DNA of 64,000 nt from positions 56,475,706 to 56,539,705 of the forward strand of contig NC_092636.1 in NCBI RefSeq assembly GCF_039555335.1, given 5' to 3'. The notes below the pieces were generated by a model. The model was not told the DNA's origin, did no database searches, and worked only from the letters and a program-made list of their open reading frames with translations. This document shows positions 1 to 12,173 of the stretch, piece by piece. Both the position numbers and the translations under genes were made by a program. Positions within the stretch are counted from its first letter, which is position 1. Every line of letters starts with the position of its first letter. The DNA comes from Amphiura filiformis (Eukaryota > Echinodermata > Ophiuroidea > Amphilepidida > Amphiuridae).

Positions 1-221
1 AATTGCACACAAATCGCTTAAAACCGTTATTGCAGACTTGTGAAGTCCATCTTGGAGTCAGTTACGTCTTGTCGCCGTTTGTTTGAGGGCATCTATAATT
101 AGCTTTATACTAGGGTCCACCACTGTGTTATCTAGATCATGAAACAATGAGAAAAGTGGTCTTGTCCATGGTATTCGTAGGTAACCTGAGCGAAAACGTC
201 AAAAGTTACCTTCGAATAAAT

Positions 222-985
222 CAAATATGACAATAGTGATAGAAAACTCTACTAGTGATAGCAACAGTCATATCCAGGAAGATCTGAATAAGTTCTCAGA
301 CTGGGCAGCAACTAATGGCCTAAATCTTAATGCCAAGAAATGCCAGGCACTTGAGGTTAATTTCAGTAAAACCAAACCACATCATGCAGACTTGAGCATT
401 GGCTCTGACAAGCTTGATTATGTTGACAAAGCCAAAATCCTGGGTATCTGTATTCAAAGTGACCTGAAATGGCAATCTCAGGTTGATATTATGATCAAGA
501 AAGCAAACACTCGTCTTTTCATGCTTAGATCCCTGAAAAGATTTGGCTTTGACCAGGATGAACTTACGGTCGTTTACAAAAGCTATATCAGACCAGTGCT
601 CGAGTATGTTGATGTGGTTTGGCATTCGGGGCTCACATGTAAACAAGCTAGTGATCTTGAGCGCATACAAAGAAGGGCGATTAGAACCATACTTGGTTAT
701 AAATACATCTCATATTCAAAGTCAATACAACAGTGCAATATTAAAAAGCTAGAAGACAGAAGGGTTGAGCATTGCCGAACTTTTGCCAATGGACTGAGAG
801 ACAGTCTAAGAACCAGTCATTTATTACCCCCCACCAGAATCTCGGTCCATGGCAGAAGTTTGCGCAATGCTCAAGATCATACACAACTCAGGGCCAACAC
901 GAAACGCTTCAAACAGAGCCCCATCCCCTTTTATGTCACACTTTTAAACATGCATTAAATGCCCCACTTGCTTTTATCTAAATTC
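222..985 (+). pseudogene. 5'-truncated LINE, C-terminal part of reverse transcriptase ORF
   Basis: The 243-residue open frame at 227-958 matches the end of a non-LTR retrotransposon RT and its thumb region. It has the segment LNAKKC, then KILGICIQSDLKWQSQV, then YIRPVLEYVDVVWHSG and LERIQRRA, which are typical of CR1/L2/jockey-like ORF2 proteins. The catalytic YADD box and everything upstream are absent: the frame begins just where that box should precede it, so the copy is truncated at its 5' side near base 222. It stops at TAA 956-958. It is related to but not identical with the copy at 5282-6285. I infer a dead LINE fragment, not a host gene. Confidence 0.85.
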
Positions 986-3086
986 AATTGGTGTGCATCC
1001 ATGTCAGAGGGATGCGCTTGTCGGCTGCTACATGTGTCTCATTTCGCATGGTAGCTGGGAGTAGATGCCGGACTTGTCTCGGGTGGATGTCGCTTTGGGT
1101 CATCCCTGGGTCACATGGTTTGGGAGTAGGCCTACAGAGAACATTCCTTGGCCATGTGACTTGGGATATACACACAGTTTATACGTCAATGTTGCAATGA
1201 TACGCAAGCACGAGAGGTGTCAGCCATGCCATCATTCGATCGGTGAACACAGTGAATAAAACCGGAGATCCGGGTTTATTATAAAACTTATGCATTACAA
1301 TCATGCAAAAAGTAGAAATTCGAGAAAATTGAGGGCGTCGCCGTGGAGCAAATCACACATTAGGCCTATTTAAGAGTTATTGATTAAAACCGGCAATGCC
1401 CTGTTTTATTGGCCAATTCCCACATGATAGAGCTCAACAATTAAGCGGCTTAGTGGATTCATTTAAATCACTATATATTTCGGCTTAAAATGATCAGAAA
1501 ATCTCCTTGGAAGTTGTTACTAATATAGCATGTAATAATATTTGGCAAAGAATAACAAAATTAAAATTTGACCGAAATCGCACATTGTGGCTTTAAGTAG
1601 GTATGTCACAGTGGCTGCACAATAATTCTGCCACACTGTGCATGCAAGCATAACAGTGAATTGAAAAGCGCGCGCTTCAAAGTTGACCAATTTTAGAAAA
1701 CATCATGTCAAAAAATGAATTTCCTCATTATGCTTCATTTATCCAAATTGTTTGAATTTTTAATATATGGTGTGTGAAGACTTTCCGAGGCTACCATCGG
1801 GTCCGCAAAAATTAAATATTGTTTTGTTTAAGAGCTACTGCCTGTTTTTATGGATTTTTGAAGATTGCTCATAAATCAGTAAATATAGGCCTATTGAAAT
1901 AAAGGGACCTACCACCATTTAGCTGAAATATTAATCTTTCTTAGCATGTAAATTATTTCCGTCGACAACGAATGAAACACTTCCCTTGCCTTGAGTAAAA
2001 CTAATTAAAAAAAAACATTATCAAAGAATTTTTTAGGGAGTAATTTTCCAAACCACAATAGCTCTAAGCCATTGTGTGTGTCCAAGGCCATACTATTTTT
2101 GTATACACGAATGGCTGTTCCATTTACCATTTGTCTTCCCATGTTAATCCAGATAACAAAATGTTAATTTAAAGTCTCATTGCAAATGAATTTTTATTTT
2201 TACTTTTCGGATTTAGCTTTGAGCAATGGTGACACATACCATGTTAACAGAAAAAAAATGAAAATTCTATTCCAGACATCGTCAAAATGTTAAACTTTGT
2301 ATTTTTTTGTACTGCAGTTTCTTTATTCAACATCATAACAGGTTCATACTTGATAAATTTATGGTGAATGAATAGACTTTCATTAAATATTGAAAAAACC
2401 CAAAATTACTCATGCCTAATTTACATAATAATATCATGAATACATAATTAGCTGTAATTAGCTAATTTGCATAATTAATTACTTTTTGTGTATTTTTTGT
2501 TATCAATTGAAATAACTTTGTATACATATACGTGCAAAAAAAACCACACCCTGATATTATGTACGGTTTTCTATTGGCATCAATTTTGCATATTAATTAG
2601 CTGAACTTTTTTTCATTTTTTCACCTTTAATTTGTCTGCAGATTGGCTGAAATAGCTAAAATAGTATATTTGGTTAATTGATTATAATTATTCAATGATA
2701 GATTTTTAAATTTTGTTTTCTTTAACGAAGTACGGAAAGATATGCATGTAACCTGTGATACTTAAATTAACGCTGCTTTTTCAAGCAAGGGTCCAAATAA
2801 ACCTTCAAAATCTCGAAATGTGCCAATTTTGTCATTATAGCCATTTGTGGCAGGTTTTAATTCCATTTATGAGCATTTAAAATTGACACTACATCACAAT
2901 GCATTGACCGATTCCAATTCCGTTTTTTGATTTTTGATACTTTAATAAAGCTCATTCATGTAGAAACATTAAATAACGTGTTTCTGCTGCGCATATTTTT
3001 GGGGTGATATGCCTACTTTAAGCAAAGACCCCGGGCAATGACATAAGATAAGAGATAGTTTCTCACCGAACATGCCAATAAAAATG
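986..3086. other. AT-rich non-coding stretch upstream of the protease promoter
   Basis: No open frame with protein-like composition is visible. The sequence is AT-rich with poly-A/T runs and several TAGGCCTA octamers (for example near 1126, 1370 and 1888). Distal regulatory elements may be present but cannot be shown from sequence alone. Confidence 0.6.
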
Positions 3087-3123
3087 GATAAAAAGGGGGA
3101 ATATGAAACGACCAACATCATTC
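3087..3123 (+). promoter_or_regulatory. TATA box plus initiator, putative promoter of S8 protease gene
   Basis: A TATA-like GATAAAAAG starts at 3087 and an initiator match TCATTC (consensus TCAKTY) spans 3118-3123. The spacing of about 32 bases to A3120 is what RNA polymerase II core promoters show. It lies just upstream of an excellent 5' splice site at 3169. Its assignment to the gene whose coding exon starts at 9035 is an inference from order and strand. Confidence 0.5.
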
Positions 3124-3168
3124 GACTAGTGACGACAGAAGAGCGGCATTGGAACCCATACAGTACAG
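3120..3168 (+). other. Putative non-coding exon 1 (5' UTR) of S8 protease gene
   Basis: About 49 nt from the predicted start A3120 to the donor ACAG|GTAAGC (GT at 3169-3170). It contains no ATG that opens a useful frame. The next plausible acceptor is TTCTTTCCTTCTAG ending at 9034, directly before an exon with ATG 18 nt inside, which gives a 5.9-kb intron 1. A short 5'UTR exon is common in secreted-protein genes. There is no transcript evidence. Confidence 0.45.
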
Positions 3169-4254
3169 GTAAGCGATGTTTCCGTGTTCTGCACTACTTT
3201 TACTTTTTAATATTAAAACTTTAACAATGACAATGTTTTAGAGTGGGTCTGCTTATTATACATTACCTATGCCTTCAACAAAGTTTGCATTTTCACCGCT
3301 TTACTGATAACTTGAGTTCCCTGCATTGAGGTTTATAAATTGGTTGTTATATGAAGCCAACCATGCAGAGGCAGTACTTGAGATGGTATAACCACTACCC
3401 TGGTATAACTATATTAATGCAATAGCTCCAATACTGTGACATCAGGTGCCCGAGGCATAAAATGTTGACAGTCTCACATGGTTAATGCAATCCATGCACT
3501 GTTACCATCAATTTGGATGAAAAGGGCGGTGAATATATTTTATTGGCACTTGAAACGTATTGATGTATTGGTGGGTATCTTAGTATCGGTTTGTAATTTA
3601 CAAGGCAGTAGGATTTTGCTGCAACCTTCAAATCTTGGATTACTTTAATTAAGATATGTACGATGCGACATCAATATTGCGACCATTGCAACAAATGAGG
3701 TGTCATAATACGCATGCAGAAATATAATAAATTCTGCTTCGATTGCATATATCCCAAATACGATCAACCGTTTGGGAATAATGGGCATTGTTTAAGACGC
3801 GGTAATTACTTTTTGGTATAATAGGTGTAGAGAGTGTTCAATAACGAGGCACGGACTGAAGCATAATTATTAAAATATTGTGTCTAATTTGAGCGCTGAC
3901 ATATTGGAAAAGTCGTGCGATCGACACCTAATATACGTAGTTGTACAAATATGTGAAATTATTATTAGGTGTTTTTATTCATACATTGGAACTTTGAAGC
4001 AGGCAGCCCAAAGCAATTTTGTTCAGTATTCTTCACTTCACTTTTACAGTGTATAAACTTGCTATCCGTACCTTCAGCATGTTTAGATCAAAGTATTCAA
4101 ACGATTTATACTTGCTATTGCACTTACCCACTTCTGGCACTGAGCGGTCGAAGTGTGGTAAAAAAGTACAACAAAACATAAACAGATATATAAAACTCAC
4201 AAATAAAGTCACAAATTTAATGCAAACCTCTTTTCTATTTGAATAAACACTCAA

Positions 4255-4410
4255 ACAAGCGAGAGGTCTGGGGTTCAAGTCCCCGCACAGGCAGGTATGT
4301 CCGGAGTTTTTACTCTGGTATATCTGCCTATGCATGTTATGTTTCCATTTGTAAATTCATGTTTAAATGTGCTAGTGTGCGATGCGTAATTCTTCTTTCC
4401 CCTGTATATT
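4255..4410 (+). repeat. tRNA-derived SINE, copy 1 (starts in the anticodon arm)
   Basis: The sequence begins in the 3' half of a tRNA-like unit (CAAGCGAG, then a TPsiC arm with GGTTCAAGTCC) and continues into a body from CTGCCTATGCATG to TTTCCCCTGTATA. The same body follows the full tRNA-like head at 4652, with few differences. The 5' half of the tRNA unit is missing here. The 3' acceptor half of this copy (CACAGGC) pairs well with the 5' acceptor half of copy 2 (GTCTGTG), so copy 1 keeps the better acceptor end. Confidence 0.6.
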
Positions 4411-4651
4411 GATATATTAAGAATAACGTTTAAGCATCATTGATTTGATCTCGTGCGCTAGTTTGTAATGTTTGAATATTTCCATGTTCCAGTGTATGAT
4501 GCGTAAGCCTCTTCCTCTGTTTCTATGATTATTAGGCTGGCGGGTAAGCATCATTAATACACTGGTATGTAATGTGTTATTTCTACTGTTCACTCTTGAT
4601 CGACTGCTCATATCCATAAGTACCAGACTTGAGTCCTGTTTATCAGGGACA
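4411..4651. other. Spacer between the two SINE copies
   Basis: AT-rich sequence with imperfect echoes of the SINE body (GATGCGTAA and GTAAGCATCATT motifs recur). No gene is visible. Confidence 0.4.
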
Positions 4652-4805
4652 GTCTGTGTAGCTCAGTGGTAGAGCGCTCGCCCGACAAGCGAGAGGTCTG
4701 GGGTTCAAGTCCCCGCATCTGCCTATGCATGTTATGTTTCTGTTTGTAAATTCATGTTTAAATGTGCTAGTGTACGATGCGTAATTCTTCTTTCCCCTGT
4801 ATACT
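4652..4805 (+). repeat. tRNA-derived SINE, copy 2, with near-complete tRNA-like head (4652-4723)
   Basis: The head folds as a tRNA. It has an A-box-like TAGCTCAGTGGTAGAGC, an anticodon stem CTCGC/GCGAG, loop CCGACAA (anticodon GAC, which would read as Val), and a B-box GGTTCAAGTCC. Position 33 is C instead of the nearly invariant T, and the acceptor stem (GTCTGTG with CATCTGC) has several mismatches. A working tRNA gene is therefore unlikely. The body after the head is shared with copy 1. A Pol III-type SINE is the best reading. No clear target-site duplication was seen. Confidence 0.6.
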
Positions 4806-5281
4806 CAAACAATGATAATTTATATTACAACTTCTGCATGTATCTAACATAAATTTTGCTTCAACAAATCACTTTTTTCTGTTTGAAATAAGTTTTACTT
4901 TACAAATATGTTTGCCAAAAAATCATCATATTTGTCACCAGATTTTTTCCCAGCTAAATGCTTTATGATATTTCGCATATCTGGACGTTCGTTTGTTTTC
5001 CCTGTAAAATAAAGGTTGTTTAGCGATTTGTTGTGCACATTGCTCAAACTTTCAAAAGTTTTGACTAACTTAGATTAATTCAGCAGTTAGCCCATTTACT
5101 GTAATTTTGCTTTAAAAGTTGGGCAATTTACTGCAATGTTGCTTTAACTAACGCACACATGTCCAAAAATTAAAATAGACAAACACCTTCAGTGATTGAT
5201 ATAATTGTTTCTATTCCATTTCGGTTGTTTTGTCACTTATGTCCACACTGATTCATCTGCATCGACAAGCACATTGCTGGG

Positions 5282-6287
5282 ATTGAGCTTGAGGTGGTGT
5301 CTGAGACTAAGCTCCTGGGACTGACTGTCCAGTCCAATCTTGGCTGGCAGTCTCAGGTTAACAATATGGTATCAAAAAGCAGTCGAAGGTTGTACATGCT
5401 CTCACGTCTCAAACGCTTTGGTGTTCCAACTGGTGACCTAGTCTCTGTTTATATTGGTTATGTTCGCCCAACATGTGAGTATGCAGCCCCTGTCTGGCAT
5501 GGTAGTATTACCAACGACCAGGCACATCAATTAGAGCGCATCCAAAAGAGGGCTTGCCGCATTATCCTTGGTGCTAATTACTCATCCTACACAGATTCCC
5601 TTGACCAGTTGGAACTCCAAACCTTGAATGATAGAAGACTACATCTCTGTACACAGTTTGCTCAAAAATGTGTCGAATCTGATAGGTACTCAGAATGGTT
5701 TCCACACAATATGAGGACCCACAATATGACCCTTAGACAGTGCAATAAGTATCAGGTCCCCAGAACCAAAACAAAAAGATATGGGAACAGCTCAATACCC
5801 TATCTCACTCATCTACTTAATTTAGTGCATCTCATTATGTTCATATTCAGCTGGTGTGTTTTAATGATTTTATGACAGCATTTTTATCTTGATGTATTCA
5901 ATTTGTTCCTTATAATTTGGCTGGTCCAGTTTAAATATGTGCAATATTTTGTTATGTTATTTATTAATTACTGCTTTATAAAATTAAATTCTTTTGAGCA
6001 TCTGTGGTGTGTGGGGGTGTGTGTATATGGAGGGCTGATAGTTTGGATGTGGGTGTATGTAAAGTGTGTGTGGATATATAGGGGTGTGTGAGCTGTATGA
6101 GTGTGAGTGTGAGATTTTGCCTCAACAAGTGCAATTAATTTCTTTGAGTAATTTTTGGTGTTTTTATGTATATTTTATATGTGTTTTTTATGTCTTTTAA
6201 TGTAAACAATGCAAATGTAATATTTCATGTAATTTGGCCTACGGGCCACGAATTTGAAATAAATTTAATCTGAATCTGAATCTGAAG
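5282..6287 (+). pseudogene. 5'-truncated LINE with 3' UTR and simple-repeat tail
   Basis: An open frame at 5294-5875 encodes the thumb end of a LINE RT: KLLGLTVQSNLGWQSQV, YVRPTCEYAAPVWHGS, LERIQKRACRIILG, ending with SSIPYLTHLLN. It is clearly related to the fragment at 222-985. A 3' UTR follows and ends at about 6287 with AATTTGAAATAAATTTAA and three TCTGAA units. A short-repeat tail instead of poly(A) is typical of CR1/L2-type elements. The catalytic core is missing, so the copy is immobile. It lies in intron 1 of the protease gene in the same orientation. Confidence 0.85.
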
Positions 6288-9034
6288 CTCCTATTAACAT
6301 GACGTCGCAACTCATTAGCATATCATTATCTGATGTGGGCTGTCGTTTTTGACTAATCTCGCAACTAGCAAGGAATGACGTCGATATTTTTTTTTCATTT
6401 TCTTGCCCATGAAGGAAGCGGCGGTCCTCGCCTATTTTGATACCATAAATGGGAAACACTTGTTAATATTCAGTTTTTTTTGTAAAGATTGACAGATGTT
6501 GCAAACGGGCCTGTTACAATTTTGTTGAAAATCCACCCGTCTGAAAACAGACTTTTCTAGTTTTAACAAGAATTACTAAACGTATGTAGGCCTACTTAGT
6601 TTTTGGCACACAGTTAGATAGATACTAGACTAACATTTTTAAATCCAATATTTAGAACGCGAGAAATTGGCCGAAAGCATTTGACCTCGATCATCCCTCA
6701 CTCTGTGTAACCGCCAGCGTCATCATCCCTATATCTTCGTGTCAAAAATTACCGTAATAAAGTAGGGCAAATCCACTAGTCCAAATCCAGCTACGCATGG
6801 CGATTTTGTTCGAGATAGGCCGAGCGACTCAAGCTAAGCACATCACCTGAACGATATGAGATACCACAGCGTTTCCATTCATTAGCTGAAATGACACGTT
6901 TTTACGATCTGCGCATGCTCATTATCATCTTTGACGTTGCCAACACAAGAAAATTCGATTTGTTGTCAGTTTTTTGTTTTCAATACACTCACTGGAAGTT
7001 CAATCCACTAAGATACGCAGTTATCGTATTCTTTCAACACATACATTTAACTGCAATTCCACCGAAAGGTTTTTAATTTGACCGAAAATAATGTGATGTA
7101 TTCAACTGTTTGAGAATATAATCATATCAAAAGAATCTACACCGCCGACATGCAATGATTGGTTTTTAACCAACATGACCAATCGCTCACCAAGCGCGGA
7201 GGACATGAAGTATAAGCTTATATTGTAATAGAAGCTACTGGCAGTTTATAAAGACATGTGCGTTGATGGCTATACAAAATAATTCTTTGCCTGGCGCGGA
7301 CGATGTGTAACGGTCATTTGAGCTTCAGTCATTTGAAATGAATGGTTACGTAACAGGCCAAAACTGCCCTAGGAACTTGTTGACAGTAATTTGATGCTTT
7401 TTAAATGTATTTAAATTATATTATTTAATGCGGCGTCGAACTCTAGCTGAGAACTTAGCCTAAGTCCTACGAACTCTAAGAATGATTCTGAGGGAGCGGA
7501 ACCAAACTGGCTGCGGAGGAGACTGGAGGGGGTCATTCGGCCATGCAAATTACTACTCATTGTCAGCGGATTGACTATAATTAGGGATAACCATCAAAAT
7601 TTCATGTTGACCCTATTGCTACAAAAGATTGTTTTCTGAGTAGAACTAATCAACAGAAGTATTTTGGTGGTTAAATGGTCAAAATCGGTCAAAAACTTTT
7701 CGAATTATGAATTATCAAAGTTTCCCATTCTGACCGGTCATTGAACGAAATAAAATGACATGGTCCAAAAATAGCAGTTGGGAGCAAAATTGGCATAAGC
7801 ATATATTTACCTTTATATATTTCTTTATTTTAACATATTTGCAAACATGAAACAAGCATATTGTGAAAGTATCAAAGGGTTTCTTATGAAATGGCACTTA
7901 ACTAGTCACTGGCATAACTTATTTTTTCAAACCAAGGCATTGAAATCATGCATTTAGAGGACATTTGCCAAAAATCATCCAAGATAGCCGATATGGCACA
8001 AAATCAAAATTGCACTAAGTAGGTGAACTTTTTTTCACAACCAAGAATTTCAATGTTATTGGGTTTAATATGACCAATTAGTAGGTGTATGTAAACAAAA
8101 TCTTAAGTTTTGAAGGTCATTGACTCATTCACAACAATAGAGATTATCCTCATCATGCTCATGTGTATTCCTGTAGTATTCCTCATTCAAACCAAAGTAG
8201 CACTCAATACATTATGAGTATCTTTGTTCAAACCAATTCAATGCTTGACCTCGGAGTTACCTGCATGACTATCGCGGGCTATTTTGAAACAGTTATGGTT
8301 GCACATTCAGGTACTTCTTTTGAAAGTCCTAAACAAGGTATAGCCAGCAGCAAGTTGTAGATGTTATAGGCCTAAATATAAGAAAACGTTTAGGGTTAAG
8401 ATCAGGTGAACAATACATCGAATGAGCACGAAACTTCACATTTATGTTCAGAAAGGTGTCTTCTTAACATGATTTGAAAGGAATATAAAAATTCCAAAGG
8501 GAAGCTGGTGATTTAATTTGTAACGCGAGATCTACTTGGGCAATTTTTTAACCTTTTTACAGAGGGTATGATAGAGGTATTACTGGCAACTCTGCCAAAT
8601 TACAGCTCAGTAGGCCACATTTTTCACCTGATCTTACTGATTTGAATATTTTGTGCCATTCTTGAGCAGTGCTAAACTCAGCCACTGGCAATTAAGCGCA
8701 CTGTGGCGATGGACCAATTTTGACTCGCACTTACAGAAAAACAAAATAAGTTATGTTGCTGTAATTTGCAAGATAGTTACAAAATATAATTGGCAGTAAC
8801 TTCCCCAAATTTTACAGAAAAATATTGAAAAATAAAAGAATGAGATCAATTTAGAAATGTATGTGCAAGCAGTGCACAGTTGAGCTCCATGCATGTCTAT
8901 GGGAGTGTTCTAATCAAGTTGATGGTTCATTGGTCATCCCTACTATAATAGATGATCAGAAAAATCAAAGAGCATTTCACCCCTTTTAGCTCCTTTTGAT
9001 CAAGACTATTTTGTATTAATTTCTTTCCTTCTAG
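6288..9034. other. Remainder of intron 1, no gene recognised
   Basis: No coding potential or RNA gene recognised; short open frames here look random. The end (9021-9034) is a good pyrimidine tract plus AG and serves as the acceptor for exon 2. Confidence 0.5.
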
Positions 9035-9154
9035 ACGATCAATCCATCGACAATGAAATTATTTGTAGTACTTTTGCTGGCCGCTGTGGCCTATGGTGCC
9101 CGTTATGAGAAGGCTACCACCAAAATTCCAGGAAGCTTCTTGATCAAAGTAAAG
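9035..9154 (+). CDS. S8 protease exon 2: start codon, signal peptide, start of I9 propeptide
   Basis: The exon runs from the acceptor TTCTAG|A to the donor AAAG|GTAGGT, with ATG at 9053 and 34 codons, ending in phase 0. Residues 1-16 (MKLFVVLLLAAVAYGA) form a clear secretion signal: Lys at position 2, a hydrophobic core and small residues before the cut. Residues 25-34 (IPGSFLIKVK) match the first beta strand of the Inhibitor_I9 propeptide, where proteinase K-like enzymes have IPG-S-[FY]-I-V-K. Secretion and an intramolecular chaperone role for the propeptide are known for the family. The frame also runs on into the intron, but the donor and the perfect continuation in exon 3 argue that the exon ends here. 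Confidence 0.8.
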
Positions 9155-9576
9155 GTAGGTAAAGAATATTTTAGCATGGTAGGTAAGTTAATAGAAGGAG
9201 AATTCCAGTTCCCTTTGTACTATGATCGTTATGAGTCGATACTGAGCAATCAGGTATGAATGGTGCACTATCGATTTGCTAAGCTTCTTATCTATTGAGC
9301 TTGGCCGGTTATGAACCACCGTTATCGCGATTTCTAAGCAGAATGACGTCATTTTTACCCACAAAGCATTGTGGCCGTGACCATAAACAAAGGAAAACAA
9401 TTTACTTCCGGTAATTTTATAACGTCAATATTTCTTATGGCCAAGCTTGGCGAATCATAGAAACAACATTGCCAGTCTTGGAAAACCTTTCCAAATCATT
9501 TCCACTGGTTTAAAAGTCCCGTAGACACCCGCCAGTCTGGGCCACCAGTATTACTAATCATGATCAGAAAAAATAC
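9155..9576. other. Intron 2, part upstream of Gypsy element A
   Basis: Non-coding intron sequence ending in the target-site copy ATAC (9573-9576). No other feature seen. Confidence 0.5.
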
Positions 9577-9938
9577 TGTAGCGGAACCGGCCTTCGGTAT
9601 ATATGGTAGCGAAGTAAGGCCTATGATGTAGTAGGTGTACGAAACATATCGTACCTGACACTGGCAAAGGAAACACTCTCACACTCACAGATATGAGATC
9701 AATTGGCTCAACACCTTTATTGGGCTTCGGGCTGATCCAAGATCGGAGTGGATTCAGGAGCGGAGAGCGGCGGCTTGGATGCTTAGAAGAGAGGGAGAGC
9801 TAATTGACCAGTCATCGACCAACCACACTTACGGCTACAGACAGACTGGCCCAGAGTGCTATTGCACTCCGCTTATATAGCCAATGAAACCACGTGATTG
9901 AAGGAGGCCCTCTATCGTCCACATCCATTTCCGCCACA
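9577..9938 (-). repeat. Gypsy A 3' LTR
   Basis: 362 bp, TG...CA ends. On the minus strand it carries an ATTGGC (CCAAT-type) box next to a TATATAAG at 9874-9882, and an AATAAA polyadenylation signal read from 9717-9722. The only difference from the other LTR is one extra G in a GAGAGGG run. Confidence 0.92.
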
Positions 9939-9951
9939 CACTCCCCTCCCC
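9939..9951 (-). promoter_or_regulatory. Gypsy A polypurine tract
   Basis: The minus strand reads GGGGAGGGGAGTG directly against the 3' LTR. This is where plus-strand DNA synthesis is primed in LTR elements, and it fixes the element's polarity. Confidence 0.8.
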
Positions 9952-11414
9952 AAACCGATACGTCCCGGATCGTACATAGTCGGGCCAGGGCGGAAAATGG
10001 GCGGTGATTGTATTTCAGAGCTGATCAAATCACACGCAATGAATCGTTACGACTCAGGAAGGATCGATCACTTACGCCTACTCGGAGCGGGGATCACCAA
10101 AAGAACCAGACAACGGCATGCAAGAGCAATACGGGAGGATACGAACATGGAACGATCAACCATGATCGTGCATTACCCTCACCGGTGCTCACACATATTG
10201 CTCTCGGATTCAATCGCTGCTCCGCCGGGTCCAAAATCCGGAGTAAATGATGTTTCCGTAAAAACTATCATCTTTATATTTAAAAGATACTCTTCAACAC
10301 TTTATAACATATAAAAATATGTGGGAGAATTAACTGAATTTCCCAAAATATATCCAACAAGTAATTTGGCATATCCAAAACATATTATAATCCACTTTAA
10401 ACTTACTTGCGGGCTTACTTGTTGCCATGCTTTGTGACACTGAATTGTTAAACAAAGCAATTCTAAATAACTTTACAGCATGTATATTATATGCTGGTAA
10501 CCTTTATGACATGAAAGTTAAAAATCCGGAGCCGGGATCCGGAGTCGCCTTTAAAAGAAACTGTATCATTACTCCGGTACAAAATATTATCACTGGTTAT
10601 TCAATACCAATTATCATAACATAATGTTTTACTGCCATGATTAAATGTGTATTTAGTTTACACACAAATAATAGGAGTAACCATTTACTCCCTCACGGAG
10701 TCATCACATCAAAGAAAGAGCCGGCCAGTGAGGAGCAAGAACACAGGAGGAGTCATCATAGATCGTACATCTATGACAGGCTAACGCTCCTCGCTAGTGC
10801 ACATACCACTCACCGGCAGACTCCCCCTCCGATCCGACGAATCTCCATCCGGAGCAAACAATGTCTCCTATTATCATTTAAACACAATCATAATTATATA
10901 AAATCAATCTGATTAGTTGTGTACACAAAATGCATGGCCATGCTCCTATAAGTACTTTACAAAATAATAAAATAACCTAAAACACTGTACATCTGTACAT
11001 TGTAACTTCTATACAATCATGATAAGTCATGCAGTAATATGTTATCATAACATATGCTATATAGGCCTACACCTTTGCCCTGTTTTAAACATGCTAAAAT
11101 ATTTTAGGTACGCGTACATTATAACGATGCTATGTAACTGACTCCGAAATTCCGGAGTTTGTTTTTGTACCAATTATTTCAATGATCAAGTGTTATTAGA
11201 ACATTGTAAAATTACACAATGTTATGGATTAGAAAGGTGTAGATGGGGATGAAAAAATGTATGTAGTGATATGTGGACGGATGATAAATGAGATGAATGG
11301 AATGGACAAAATGGAAATGAACAATTTAAATATATCAGCGGCACTCAATTATGACATGAATTACTGTAATACATAATTTTGGGAGCTCTAGATGCATGGT
11401 TTCAGTTCAATGTT
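9952..11414 (-). other. Gypsy A 3' non-coding region
   Basis: About 1.46 kb between the zinc-finger ORF and the polypurine tract, AT-rich, with scattered CTCCGG/CCGGAG words. Open frames on the plus strand here have no recognisable content. Confidence 0.6.
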
Positions 11415-12029
11415 TTACTCAAAAGTATACTCTCTGGTGATGGTCTCTGTAATTCGCACCAGTTTTCCCCTGCGCCCTCCAACATCTGCAAGATGACTCA
11501 TTGGGAGAAGTCCTGATGCTCCGGGGGCTCCCGGTACCTCCCTTGGCTGCTCCGTAGTAGTAGTAGCTGTAGTACTAGTAGTAGTACATGGTGCCGGAGT
11601 CTTGGACTTACGCGCTCTCTTCTTTGGTGACGTCCCCATTTCACTCGTACCCTCAGATTGTGCTGACTGGGCTTGAAGAGATGCTGAAGAAATAGTTACT
11701 GCGGGAGTTCCTGATATTTCCGCCATCTCAAGCTCTTCTACTTCTTCTACATCCGCCTCCGGATGCTGGGCTGTATAATGGACTCTCAGATCCGAGCGTC
11801 TCGAGAATAACCGTGCCGGGCTGAATGGGCAAGCATATCTGTACGTTACCGGCCCATGGAAATTGCGCTGATGCCGTAAGAGGTTGCGTCTATGGGCGAA
11901 CCTCCGGTCACATTGTGGGCATTGTATTTGGTTAGGTTCCATCGCCTCTCGCCGGGGTGAATACGTCGCCAGCGTTCCCTGTGGCCTGTATTCAGGATTT
12001 ACTCGGGCTGTATGTTTTGTGCGAACCAT
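11415..12029 (-). CDS. Accessory C2H2 zinc-finger protein of Gypsy A with H3-tail-like N-terminus
   Basis: A 204-residue protein if started at the ATG at 12029 (context CAGATGG). The open frame extends further upstream to 12140, but those residues show no domain. The start MVRTKHTAR resembles the histone H3 tail ARTKQTAR. A classical C2H2 finger follows: CPQCDRRFAHRRNLLRHQRNFH. Next is a second, degenerate finger (YACPFSPARLFSRRSDLRVHYTAQH) that lacks the second Cys at the usual spacing. The remainder is acidic, then a basic KKRARK stretch resembling a nuclear localisation signal, then a Thr-rich segment. It is intact, unlike gag and pol. C2H2 ORFs after integrase occur in some Gypsy lineages, but the role here is unknown. 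DNA binding and nuclear location are inferred. Confidence 0.65.
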   Translation of the reverse strand: MVRTKHTARVNPEYRPQGTLATYSPRREAMEPNQIQCPQCDRRFAHRRNLLRHQRNFHGPVTYRYACPFSPARLFSRRSDLRVHYTAQHPEADVEEVEELEMAEISGTPAVTISSASLQAQSAQSEGTSEMGTSPKKRARKSKTPAPCTTTSTTATTTTEQPREVPGAPGASGLLPMSHLADVGGRRGKLVRITETITREYTFE

Positions 12030-12173
12030 CTGTGTTTTACTTGTGGACTGGAAATATAGTACGGCACGTCTGACACCCAAGAAGCAACTGAGGTCAAAAC
12101 AGCGTGGCGTCTTAATATATGTACTACAGAGTGACGTCACACTCTTGATGCACGCCCTCTATCAGAATAGGGA

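Noticed and set aside
4652..4723. Functional tRNA-Val (GAC)
   Set aside because: C at position 33, poor acceptor pairing and a shared downstream body point to a SINE head.
9898..10314. 138-codon open frame on + strand
   Set aside because: Begins within the LTR and runs antisense through the 3' non-coding region of Gypsy A; no domain pattern.
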